A stretch of 49,777 nucleotides of DNA. Origin: CAYVDH01 sp964450355 (GTDB lineage: Bacteria; Bacteroidota; Bacteroidia; NS11-12g; UBA955). Positions 24,098-35,200 of the stretch are shown piece by piece. How positions within the stretch are numbered: position 1 is the first letter of the stretch; every line of letters starts with the position of its first letter. The translations under genes were made by a program, and so were the position numbers. A model generated the notes under the pieces. The model made no database searches, was not told the DNA's origin, and saw only the letters and a program-made list of their open reading frames with translations. Location of the stretch: contig CAYVDH010000006.1 of NCBI GenBank assembly GCA_964450355.1, forward strand, positions 1 through 49,777. Direction: 5' to 3'.

Positions 24098-25927
24098 TTA
24101 TTGTTCAAACTGTTTGCACCATTTTTCTATAAAATCTCGCCATTGATCATCTGGAATGTACTTCATTTTAGGTGTTTTTAATTTCGCCCCAAACCATGCT
24201 TTTTTAAGGCTTTTTCCCATTCCAATCCATGCGTAATGCTTACCTCCCACTAATTTATGAACCAATATCAAATCTGGTTTTAACGTTTTTTTCTTTTCAT
24301 CATTCAATTTGTGAATGTTGTGTTTTCCTTTGTTTTTTCTATCATCAGAATATTTAGTTTTTAATTCGTCTTTATCATAATAAATAAAAGTAACATCATT
24401 GAATTTCTTCACTTTAATGGTTAGTGGTTTTGCTTTAGAATTATCAGAATCAATTTCCAAATCGTCACCAGCATTGCCTCCTTTTTTGTCTATTGGTGTT
24501 AATTCTACTAAAACATAAAATCCAGAAAATGGAACTTCAAAAGTATAATAATCGCAATTGGTTAAGCCTTTGCACGAGTCCATAAAAGACAATTTATTGG
24601 TCCAATTTAAAAAATCATCATTTCTAGTGTCAGCATAAGCTATAGCATAAGTTTTCCCCTTGTGTAATTGCAACTGATTTTTAGGAATGAATACAGTAAT
24701 TTTGCTTTTTTTGTTCATGATTAATTCTGCTGAATCATTGTGTTGGCAAACATCTATATCTAAAAACCTTATCACTTCTCTAGTGTACTTAGGAAACTCA
24801 GGGACATCAGTAATTCCAGGAAACATAAAGGCATTACAAACTGTGTTCAACTCTTCTAAACTTACATTGTCATGGAATTTTATTTTAAGTTTTTCAAAAT
24901 TTGCTTTTTTTACGTTTTCATCTGTAAATAACGCTATTCCATTGTTTTCCCCAAACTTTGCATGAATGTCATTTTTACTTGGATTTAACACCCCACCAAA
25001 GGCAGATGGAGAACAATAACATTCAGGTGATTTTTGTAAACAATTGGCTAAATTGTTACAATCTTTCAATGAAAATTTCTGAACAAAACAAGGCTCGTTT
25101 AAATCTGGAAATTGCTCTATGGTATTGATTATGGTGCTTTCAGCCACTTTCCATGTAACAGATTTATCCTTATTTGTTTGACCAATATATACTTTGTAAT
25201 TGTTTAAATTATTCAATACTGGCAATGAATATATTATTGGTTTGGTTGGTTTTTGAATTTTATTTTTATAGGTTACGTTCAATTTCACTATCCCGTTACT
25301 AATCATTTTATTTCCATTGTCATCTTTCATAGAAATATTGTATTTCTTTAAGTCAGCATCAGTGTTTATTACTTCTAAAGAAAAATTCAATTCATCGTTG
25401 TTATATCCATCAAAAGTGTAAGCAGGTATTAGTGCTGAATAACAACCTAATCGTATTAAAGTATCTCTATCTGGTTTTGCAAACACCACCAATATTTCCA
25501 CTCTGCGCATTTCATCTAAATCCATTTCTTTACCAGAAACTTTCTCCCCGAAACTAGCGGTATTAAATTTGTTTTTTAAATTCAATAATCCCCCTTTGTT
25601 AATGATGTAATTGGCAACTGTATCAGTTCTATTGTTTGATAATTCAAAATTTGCTTCGCTATTTCCTGTTGTATCAGCATATCCGTTCACTTGAACTCTC
25701 TTGATGTTTTGATTGTTTTGAATGAATTGAACAGCTGAATCTAAAACTTTATAATCTTCCGACTTAATGATGGCCTTGTTTACATCGAAATACACCACAA
25801 ATTTTTTAGTACTGGCTTTATTTTCGGATTTTGGAGTAGGTTTAGGACTTGTAACAGATTTATTTTGAGCTAAAGATTGATTTAAAATAAAGGAGAAAAA
25901 CAAGAAATAAATAAGTCTAATATTCAT
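24098..25927 (-). CDS. OmpA-family protein with N-terminal peptidoglycan-binding domain
   Basis: A 609-residue exported protein (signal peptide through SLAQN). An OmpA-like domain is at about residues 42-150: FVVYFDVNKAIIKSEDYKVL, then VNGYADTTGNSEANFELSNNR, which supplies the Asp and Arg that bind diaminopimelate, and MRRVEILVVF. Most OmpA-family proteins carry this domain at the C-terminus, so its position here is unusual. The remaining 450 residues are unrecognised; they contain a Cys-rich stretch (about residues 275-310, several paired Cys) and a basic C-terminal part with conserved-looking Trp residues. It is expected to tie an exported domain to the cell wall. It is divergent from the flavoprotein gene with a 78-base gap. 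Confidence 0.8.
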   Translation of the reverse strand: MNIRLIYFLFFSFILNQSLAQNKSVTSPKPTPKSENKASTKKFVVYFDVNKAIIKSEDYKVLDSAVQFIQNNQNIKRVQVNGYADTTGNSEANFELSNNRTDTVANYIINKGGLLNLKNKFNTASFGEKVSGKEMDLDEMRRVEILVVFAKPDRDTLIRLGCYSALIPAYTFDGYNNDELNFSLEVINTDADLKKYNISMKDDNGNKMISNGIVKLNVTYKNKIQKPTKPIIYSLPVLNNLNNYKVYIGQTNKDKSVTWKVAESTIINTIEQFPDLNEPCFVQKFSLKDCNNLANCLQKSPECYCSPSAFGGVLNPSKNDIHAKFGENNGIALFTDENVKKANFEKLKIKFHDNVSLEELNTVCNAFMFPGITDVPEFPKYTREVIRFLDIDVCQHNDSAELIMNKKSKITVFIPKNQLQLHKGKTYAIAYADTRNDDFLNWTNKLSFMDSCKGLTNCDYYTFEVPFSGFYVLVELTPIDKKGGNAGDDLEIDSDNSKAKPLTIKVKKFNDVTFIYYDKDELKTKYSDDRKNKGKHNIHKLNDEKKKTLKPDLILVHKLVGGKHYAWIGMGKSLKKAWFGAKLKTPKMKYIPDDQWRDFIEKWCKQFEQ

Positions 25928-26005
25928 TGTGCGAAAATATTAATTTGATTTTTTAATTAAAGGATATATTGCATTAAGTTTTCAACAATTTAGGGTTATT
26001 TTATT

Positions 26006-27235
26006 TTGACTAATACGCGAAAGCCAACTACTTTTGTTATTCTGAAAAAAAAGATACATATCATTGGTGGAGGAGCTGCTTCACTTTCATTTGCTTGTCA
26101 TATTGACACCCACAAATACGATGTATTCTTACATGAAAAAAACAAAACACTTGGCAGAAAATTTTTAGTTGCAGGAGAAGGCGGTTTGAACATTACTCAT
26201 AGTGAACCCATTCAAACAATGATCAAAAGATATCATCCTTCAAATTTTATCGAACCATTTTTAAAACACTTTAGTAACCAAGATTTAATTCAATGGCTTA
26301 ATCAATTAGGAATACAAACTTATGTAGGCAGCAGTGGCAGAGTATTTCCTAATAAGAATATAAAGCCAATACAAGTTTTAAATATCTTAATTAACAAAAT
26401 GAAAGTTAATGGTGTTAATGTTTTCACTGAACACCAATTAATGGATTGGAACAATGATGAGCTTATTTTTGACAATAAGGGATTAACTATCTACAAACCT
26501 TATGATATTGCTGTCTTTTCGTTAGGTGGAAGCAGTTGGAAAATTACTGGTTCTGATGGGGCTTGGTTAGAGCAATTTATGAACAAAGGCATAAAAACTG
26601 TTCAATTCAAGTCCTCAAATTCCAGTTGTTATACCTATTGGGATAAAAATTTTATTGGAAAAAACCAAGGTAAATACATTAAAAACATTGAGGTTAAATG
26701 CAAAGAAAATAGCATTAAAGGTGAAATTGTTTTGACTAAAAACGGAATTGAAGGCGCTTGTATTTACGCCCTTAACAGACAAATAAGAGAAGAATTAGAA
26801 TTAAATAATTTTGCTACCATCCTTATAGATTTAAAACCTAATTGGGATATTCAGAAAATGGAAGAATTGATGGTTAAAAATCAGAATTTAAATATCACTG
26901 AATTTTTAAAAACCAAATTAAACCTTAATAAAACAGCAATAGAATTGCTAAAAATTCATTTAAATAAAGAAGAATTTATTCATCACCATAGCTTGTTTAA
27001 AGCCGTTAAAAATTTAAAGATTAAAATACAATCTCTTGCTCCTATAGATGAAGCTATATCTACTGTAGGTGGCATAGAATTAAGTGAACTAAACTCCGAT
27101 TTGGAATTAAAAAAACACCCAACTATACATTGCATTGGAGAAATGTTAAATTGGGATGCTCCCACTGGAGGTTATTTACTTCAAGCTTGTTTCAGTATGG
27201 GAAAATTCTTAGCAGACAAAATCAATCAACAATAA
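26006..27235 (+). CDS. BaiN/HI0933-like flavoprotein (PP_4765 family)
   Basis: A 409-residue FAD-dependent protein. The dinucleotide-binding motif HIIGGGAASLSFACHI is near the N-terminus, followed by GRKFLVAGEGGLNITHSEP, which is diagnostic of the HI0933/BaiN group, and the C-terminal APTGGYLLQACFSMGKF. The details fit the PP_4765 subgroup. These proteins probably catalyse NAD(P)H-dependent reductions, but the substrate is unknown. No ATG precedes the FAD motif, so TTG at 26006 is used; the true start is uncertain by a few codons. It ends 24 bases before ligA, on the same strand. Confidence 0.85.
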   Translation: MTNTRKPTTFVILKKKIHIIGGGAASLSFACHIDTHKYDVFLHEKNKTLGRKFLVAGEGGLNITHSEPIQTMIKRYHPSNFIEPFLKHFSNQDLIQWLNQLGIQTYVGSSGRVFPNKNIKPIQVLNILINKMKVNGVNVFTEHQLMDWNNDELIFDNKGLTIYKPYDIAVFSLGGSSWKITGSDGAWLEQFMNKGIKTVQFKSSNSSCYTYWDKNFIGKNQGKYIKNIEVKCKENSIKGEIVLTKNGIEGACIYALNRQIREELELNNFATILIDLKPNWDIQKMEELMVKNQNLNITEFLKTKLNLNKTAIELLKIHLNKEEFIHHHSLFKAVKNLKIKIQSLAPIDEAISTVGGIELSELNSDLELKKHPTIHCIGEMLNWDAPTGGYLLQACFSMGKFLADKINQQ

Positions 27236-27244
27236 AAAATAATA

Positions 27245-27252
27245 TAAATTTG
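27245..27252 (+). promoter_or_regulatory. -7 element TAAATTTG before ligA
   Basis: TAAATTTG matches TAnnTTTG and ends 7 bases before the ligA ATG at 27260. No TTG lies 17-23 bases upstream, so the promoter is partial and ligA may also be read from the flavoprotein transcript. Confidence 0.4.
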
Positions 27253-27259
27253 CATCAAC

Positions 27260-29251
27260 ATGAAAGATAGAATTGAATCCTTAAGAAAACAATTATCTGA
27301 ACACAATTACAAATATTATGTTTTAGCAGAGCCAAGTATATCTGATTTTGAATTCGACAAATTATTAGAAGATTTGATCGCATTAGAAAAAGAATTCCCA
27401 GAATACCATGACCCCAACTCTCCTACTCAAAAAGTGGGAGGAGCAATCAATAAAAACTTCGAAAATTTTACGCACGAATACCCGATGTTGAGTTTGGGAA
27501 ACACATACAGTGAAGAAGAATTAGCTGAATTTGACCAAAGGGTTTTTAAACAACTTGGACACCGAGAATATGAATACATTTGTGAACTGAAATTTGATGG
27601 ACTGTCTATCAGTTTGCATTACGAAAACGGAGAAATGATAAGAGCTGTTACTAGAGGTGATGGAACTAAAGGAGATGTGGTAACAGATAATGTTAAAACC
27701 ATTAAGGCTTTGAACACTAAATTGAAAGGCAATTACCCCAATAATTTTGAAGTGAGGGGTGAAATTTTTATGCATAGAAATGCTTTTGACAGGTTAAATA
27801 AACAAAGAGAAGAAGAAGGTGAAACACTATATGCTAATCCAAGAAATGTTGCAGCAGGAACATTAAAACTTCAAGATAGCAGCGATGTTGCTAAGCGCCC
27901 ATTGGACATTTATCTTTATCACTTAATTGAAAAAAATGAAACCATTAAAACCCATTTTGAAAGTTTAGAAGCCATGAAAAACTGGGGGCTAAAAGTGAGT
28001 GAGCACAGTAAAAAATGTCAAACTATTGAAGAGGTATTTCAATTTATCAATTATTGGAATGAAGAAAGAAAAAACTTGAGTTATGATACTGATGGAGTAG
28101 TTATTAAAATCAATGATTATTATCAAAGAGAAGAATTAGGATTTACAGCTAAATCTCCAAGATGGGCAATAGCTTTCAAATTTAAAACTGAAGCAGCCTG
28201 TACCCAATTATTGAGTATTGAATATCAAGTAGGAAGAACTGGAGCCATTACTCCAGTGGCAAATTTACAACCTGTGTTGCTGTTAGGAACTACCGTTAAA
28301 AGAGCTTCTTTACACAATGCCAATGAAATTGAACGATTGGATATTAGAGTTGGAGATTATGTCTATGTTGAAAAAGGTGGAGAAATTATTCCTAAAATAA
28401 CTGGTGTCAACATGGAAAAAAGAGATGCTCAAACCATTCCACATGTATATATACAAAACTGCCCTGAATGTAGCAGCGAATTAATTAGAAAAGATGGCGA
28501 AGCCAATCATTACTGCCCTAACGAAAATGCTTGCCCTCCGCAGGTTATAGGCAAAATTCAACATTTTATTTCCCGAAAAGCCATGGATATCAATGGCATT
28601 GGCGAAGAAACAGTCAGCATGTTATACCATCAAAATTTAATAAAAAACATCAGTGATTTGTACCAATTAAAATTTGAGGACTTAGTAAAATTAGAACGTA
28701 TGGCTGAAAAATCAGCTCAAAACACCATAGATGGAATTAAAGATTCTACAAAAATCCACTACCAAAGAGTTCTCTTTGCATTGGGAATTAGGTATGTTGG
28801 CGAAACTGTTGCCAAAAAACTTGCCGCAAAATTTAAAACCATTGATGATTTGTTAAATGCTAGCAAAGAAGACCTTATTCAAGTGGATGAAATTGGTGAC
28901 AGAATTGCTGATTCACTGATTGAGTTTTTTGCTAAAACTGACAACATTGAAATCATCAATCAATTAAAATTAGCAGGTTTACAATTTGAAAACACCGAAA
29001 AAGAATTAGAAAAGAAATCAAACACATTGGATGGTAAATCTATTGTTATATCAGGAGTTTTTTCAAAATTCAGCAGAGATGAAATCAAAACCATGGTAGA
29101 AGAACATGGAGGCAAAAATGCCAGTGGAATAACTAGCAAAACCGATTATGTAGTTGCTGGAGAAAACATGGGCCCTGCAAAATTAGAAAAAGCTAAACAA
29201 TTGAACATTCCTATATTGAGTGAAGAAGAGTTTTTAATGCTGATTGGGTAA
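27260..29251 (+). CDS. ligA: NAD-dependent DNA ligase LigA
   Basis: A full-length 663-residue LigA, sealing nicks with NAD+ as adenylate donor in replication and repair. Domains in order: Ia with YYVLAEPSISDFEFDKLL (NAD+ binding); adenylation domain with the catalytic Lys111 in CELKFDGLSI and RGDGTKGDVVTDNV; OB fold; four-Cys zinc finger (CPEC...C...CPPQ at about 406-433); helix-hairpin-helix repeats (about 440-580); C-terminal BRCT domain (about 587-663) with the glycine pair before SGITSKTDYVVAGE. It is convergent with the giant adhesin gene, only 7 bases apart. This is a housekeeping gene and shows that the region is chromosomal. Confidence 0.98.
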   Translation: MKDRIESLRKQLSEHNYKYYVLAEPSISDFEFDKLLEDLIALEKEFPEYHDPNSPTQKVGGAINKNFENFTHEYPMLSLGNTYSEEELAEFDQRVFKQLGHREYEYICELKFDGLSISLHYENGEMIRAVTRGDGTKGDVVTDNVKTIKALNTKLKGNYPNNFEVRGEIFMHRNAFDRLNKQREEEGETLYANPRNVAAGTLKLQDSSDVAKRPLDIYLYHLIEKNETIKTHFESLEAMKNWGLKVSEHSKKCQTIEEVFQFINYWNEERKNLSYDTDGVVIKINDYYQREELGFTAKSPRWAIAFKFKTEAACTQLLSIEYQVGRTGAITPVANLQPVLLLGTTVKRASLHNANEIERLDIRVGDYVYVEKGGEIIPKITGVNMEKRDAQTIPHVYIQNCPECSSELIRKDGEANHYCPNENACPPQVIGKIQHFISRKAMDINGIGEETVSMLYHQNLIKNISDLYQLKFEDLVKLERMAEKSAQNTIDGIKDSTKIHYQRVLFALGIRYVGETVAKKLAAKFKTIDDLLNASKEDLIQVDEIGDRIADSLIEFFAKTDNIEIINQLKLAGLQFENTEKELEKKSNTLDGKSIVISGVFSKFSRDEIKTMVEEHGGKNASGITSKTDYVVAGENMGPAKLEKAKQLNIPILSEEEFLMLIG

Positions 29252-29258
29252 TTTAATT

Positions 29259-32200
29259 TTATCTTACTAAACTAACCAAAGCTCTGTAATGATAAACTTT
29301 TCCTGCAAAATCTGTCACTTTAAATACCACTAAATAGTTGTCATTTGGCACCACTTCTCCTTCATAAGTCCCATCCCAAGGCTCGCTTTCCTTATTGTTA
29401 TATATAATCTGTCCCCAACGATTAAACACTGTAGTTTCATATTTTGCTAAGCCAATTCCATTGGGCTCAAGCATATTATTTATAAAATCTTTATTTGGAG
29501 TGAAAGCATTAGGAATATAAAACGTATAAATAAAATAAACATTGATGTTTTTTGAAGATGAATCTATACATCCAAATTTATTGGTGGTGTACTGAACGAT
29601 TCTGAAAGTTCCACTGTCTGGATATCGGTGTTTAAAGTTGCGTTGGTACTCAAATTGATTATCACCCATATTATACCATACTGAATCAGCATTGCTGCTT
29701 TTATCTGTAAATTCAATGTTAGGATTTACCACATCTACGCTTTTTGAACTCATATCAAATAATGAGGTTGGGACTGGATATACCTTGGCTTTCCCTGATT
29801 TTGAATACGTACAATTGTAAGTTGTAGTAATTTTAAAATCCACATTAAATAATCCATCTAATGAATAAGTATGTGTAGGGTTCTCGATGGTAGATTGGTT
29901 CCCATCTCCAAAGTTCCAATTATAACTTTTGATTCCTGCATTAGGAACCATGCTTAAATTAGTAAAAGTAACTTCATGACCTAAACAAGCAGAATCGTTA
30001 CTAAAATCGACAATAACAGGAGGAAAACTTTGAATTAGTTGTTCAAAGGTATCTTTACAACCAAAATCAGAATTTGCATACAAAACTACTTTATAATCGC
30101 CAGCACCTGGAAACACATGAGATTGCTCCATGCTATCTCCAAATGTTCCATCATTAAAATCCCAATAAAATGTGTCAATTAATCCACTATTTAGTTTGAT
30201 GTCTGCAGAAAAATCAAATTGATTGTCTTTGCATTGGTTGTTATCAATAAAACTTATGATAGGATTAGGGAAAATTTTAGTTGAAATAATTGTATCATAT
30301 TGACAGAATTCGCTGCTAGTAATTTGTAATCCTACATTATAAATGGTATCTTTATTGTAAAGTACAGCATTGTTTTGAAAAGAAGATGAATTAGAATTTC
30401 CAAAATCCCATTGCCATTTGGTGATTGATGTGTGATTCTTATTGCTTAAGTCCTTAAAAAATGAACTGTCTCCTAAACACACATCAGCAACTTGAAAATT
30501 AGGATAAATTCTAGAATGCAACATCGAAATTCCTATTGTGCTGTCACTACAACCATGATTAGAAATCACTTTGTAATCAACTTGGTATTTGCCATCTGTT
30601 GAAAATGTATGATTAAAATTAGAAGTGCTATAAATACTGTTATCACTCAATTTCCATTCTCTAGTTTGAAGATTTCCGTTTTTAATTTTACTCAGTTCTG
30701 CAAAACTATTTGCAATACCATAACAAACTGAATCAAGCTTTATCATTGCTTTAGGTTGGCTGTAAACTTCAAATACTTTAGACAAAGTATCAGCACATTG
30801 ATGAACTGAATTAACAATTAATTTTAAAGTATAAGTTGTATCTGAAAACAATTGATTTTTATAATCAAGTTGATTTGTTTGTAATGAACCATTTAAATAC
30901 CATTCAAAATTTTTAATTGCATCACCAGTTAATTGAGATGAATTTACAGTTTTAAAACTATCACCTGGGCAACCATTATTTATTGTGAATTGTGAAATTG
31001 GATTAGGGTACACTATCATACTTTTTACAGAAGTATCTTTGCATTTGTACTCTGATTCTACAATCAATTGCACATCAAAAGTATCTGGTGATTGATAAAA
31101 ATGGACAGGTTGGATAATGTTGCTAGAATTAGCATCCCCAAATTGCCACTCGTATTTTACAATTTTACCTTGAGTTATTGTAGATTTTTGAACAAAATAA
31201 GAGCTGTCATTAAAACAATGATTCTTTACACTAAAATCAGCTTTAGGATACACATGAGTAATTACATTTTTAGAAATGGTATCTTCACAACCAAACTCCG
31301 ATTTAACTGTTAATTTTACTAAACCTGAATATGCTGGGTAAATCCCTATTTTCCATTGTTTTTCATCCAATGTTCCTGTAGTTTTAAATTTCCAATTAAT
31401 GGATTTAATGGTACCACTTGAAATGTATGACGAATCGTATAAATCAATTGAATCTCCATAACATGTGGAATTGTATGTAAAATTAGCTTTAGGCAGCACA
31501 TTGACTATTATTTTGACAGAATCTACAGCTTTACAACCAAAGGAATCTTTGACATTAAAAATGTAGTTGATAGATTTTGCTGGAGAACAAACTGGAGATA
31601 ACAAGTTACTATCGTTTAAGTATAAATTACTTGAATATGTTGATTTGATTATACCTGTTCCACCACTTACTTTCATGTTTAATTTTACTGTTTTATTTAA
31701 ACACAATTGTGTATCGTTTTGTATTTTTTTGATGATTGGCAAGGGGTAAACATGAACAAGAATGGTGTCATTGCTTCTGCAATATTTTCTTTGAGTATTT
31801 AATATCAATCTTTTTACCAGCATTTTATTACCCGAATTATCAGCAGTAAACAGTGGCATTGCTATAGTATCTGAATTTAAATCAAAATTATTATCCCATA
31901 AATACTTATACCCATTAATTTGATTAGACCCTAATTTAACATTGTCATTATGACACAAATATTTATCTACACCAGCATTATTCAGGCTAGGAATTGGAAA
32001 TTTATAAGAATTAAAACTACAGTTACAAGTACTGCTATCTGCTATTATGTATAAAGCGCAAGATACTCCAGCTTTTACTTTCAGTTGAACAGTTTGATTC
32101 AATACTCCATTTTTCTTGATTGTAGTATCAATAGAAATAGTTCCAACTATTTGGTCGTTGATGTCTATTGAACCAGAGAGATTAGAATCAAACAAGATTT

Positions 32201-35200
32201 TAAATTTTGTGACATTGCCTTTAATGACATCAAAACTTTGATTTTTTATTTGAAAATTTAAAGTAAGATATTCCGAATCATTCACCATTTTATCAATACT
32301 CGATTTCAATTTTTGAATCATTAAATCTCCTTTAAATACAGGCACTTTATTCAATGAATTACTTGTTACAACATTGATTTTACAGGTACTGTTATTGGCA
32401 ACACATGTTACTTCTTGTTTTACCGAAGCTTGATTATACAAGTCTATTGTACCACAATTTACTGCTTTGTTATTTGCATTAAATCCATATTCAAACAAAA
32501 TGCTATCACCAGCTAATACATCCTTTGGCAAGCTAAACTCTATTTCGTTAGTTCCATTAAAATTACGTTTTAATACATTGTTTACAGAAGGGGAATTTCT
32601 AACAGCAGAAAACAAAGTAGAATCGTAAAACAATCCTGGTGGCAAATACACTTGATATTTATCTTCAATTCCTGTATTTCCTGGGCCTAATATGATAATT
32701 TTAACTTTAACTTTAGATGGTTTTAAGCATGGAAATATCGAATCAACTTCGGTTTTTAATAAGGAAAAATAAGGTTTAGAAACGCCCTTGATGGTTATTG
32801 GGTTGCTCACAGAAGGAAATACTAACACTGAATTTCCGCATTTTATATTGGCTTTAGCAGAAGCAATAATGAAATTGCCACTTGAATAATTGCAATCTGT
32901 TTGAGTTTTGAATGAAATTAAAATTTTATTTTTCGTAGTATCTATTGCCCCAATAATTCCATTTTGTAGTTGAGAAATTAGCTGACTCAAATCCCATTCA
33001 TAAGTAGTTCCAGAAGAATTAATTGGATTTGCTATGCTTTTCCAATTGCTATTAAGCGGGTATTTAACTCTTACTGAACCATTTACAACTTTCATTCCCA
33101 CAGGTAAATTTACAATGGCTTTTAAGTTTCTAGCATTTGTTTGTCCGTTGTTTTCGAGTAATAATCTATAATTGTTGGGAGTACATAATTCTATATTGCT
33201 AATGGAATCCGTAATGGTAGTTTGTATTTGGGTATTTTGAGGTTCAATGTAAAGAGGAATTCTTTCAGTAGAGCACTTATATGCGGACAAGCTGCTAGGA
33301 ATACCATCGCAGTTCCACCCACTGTAAACAATTACACTGTCTTTATTGCATGTATTGTATATAGCTTTTACTCTGAATTTTTTTGTGGAATTGTAATTGA
33401 TATTCCCTGCTGAAAATATACCATTGTTTTGCTTTAAAGCACTGTCTTTTGTTAAATCCCTTATTTCAACAACTTTAACAGAGCCACTGTTATCGGGTGC
33501 AAACCAAACATTTAATGTACTAAATGTTGAAGAAGAATTGGTGTATTGTAAATCCCATTCAGCAGTATCCTTGTAAGCATAATTAATAGGAATGGTTGGT
33601 TTTATGGATACAATTGGCTTGTTGAATGTAACATAATCTGTGTAAGACAAAGACTTTAGCGTATCGAATCCTGAGCCAAATGTACCTTTTCTTTCAAACA
33701 CAAAAATGTATTCAACAGGTTCAGGAACGGATGGGGTAGCCTCGCAAGTAGGCTGAAAATAACTATAAAATACTCCATGATAAGCATCATCACTCAGTAT
33801 AAATTTCCCTTTAGATGAGTCTGTAAAATACTTAGAAGTTTCGTACACCACCTCACCTGGTTTCACTGTGGCTTTTAATGAATCTTTAAATTGATAAGTT
33901 CCTACTCCACTTCCATTGGTATAAGCATGATAGATGCTTGCATTTTTCCATTGATATCCTTTTGGAATTTTTTGTTTAATTTCTTTTAATCTTGAAAAAT
34001 TTCTGTATTCAAAAGGGAAATAATTATTACCCGCATAGGTATTTCCAGCAGCAATTCCCATGTAATAATTTTGAGTAAAATTGATGTTATTACAATTGTT
34101 AGTAACAAATTGATCGGGGCCATAATTGATATACGAAAATCCCGCAAGAACCATTTGCCCAGAAAATGAATCGCATTGAAATTTGTCTTTTGCTTGGGTA
34201 GGATTAGCTGTAGCTGAAGTATAAAATTCATTAGAAAAAATTGTAGGCACTGAATTTAAGCCCATGTTTTTACTCACTACATAATTCACAACAAAACTAA
34301 TGCTATCATTGGCTTTATAGTCATACCCAGTTGGCAAACAAGACGAAATGCTATCTATTGACAAATCAAATTTGAAAACAGCAGAGTATCCACTTACAGA
34401 TTTTTTCACTCTAAAGTTATTGCAATTACTGCTTCTTAATTTGCCTGTCCTATACACTTCAAATTTACTTGATACCACATCTAAATAATATCCATAATCC
34501 ACTTTTGTTTCGACATAAAGATGTTTCCAACTTGTTCCACTTTTAGGTTTTAAAATTTTAGCTTGATACACCGCTTTGATGGTATCTTTGAACAAAGCCC
34601 TCTCCTCTCTAACCTTGCTTAAATTGATACTACCAGAATTATCAGGCAATCCATCATTGTTGTTATCTGGTTTACCAAAATTAGAACGTTGAACATTGAA
34701 ATTCAAAAACCTAAGACCTTGTGCACAACTTGAATTGCAATGAATTTTTATGTTGTAATTTGCACAATACTCGAACCATTCTCTTTTGTTACAAGATTTG
34801 CTTGGACTGTATCTAAAAATGGTTTTAATTGTTTTAACACCCGAAGCTCCAGATACTGAACAATCGGCTGTAAGGTAATAAACCAATTCGCCCAAATTGG
34901 GAATAAATGTTATTTTATTGAAATACGCTCTTACTGTATCTCCTCTGAATCCAATAGAATCAGGCTTCAAAACGGATGTTAATGTAGCATTTTCAAAAAA
35001 CAAATCATTAACACTTTTACTGTGTTTAAGTCCCTTTGGTAATACAATATCAAATTGAAAAGCAAGAGTATTATCGTAGTTATAAAAACTCATTGAACTG
35101 TAATAATGCCTAAATTCTTTCTTTTCAGTGTTAGAAATATCAGTTGGAGTAAATGGCGATTGAGTAACTACGGAATAATCGTAATATTTACCCCAAGTGA

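Noticed and set aside
24687..24965. Plus-strand frame of 92 codons within the OmpA-family gene
   Set aside because: Antisense to a long supported gene; composition fits a shadow.
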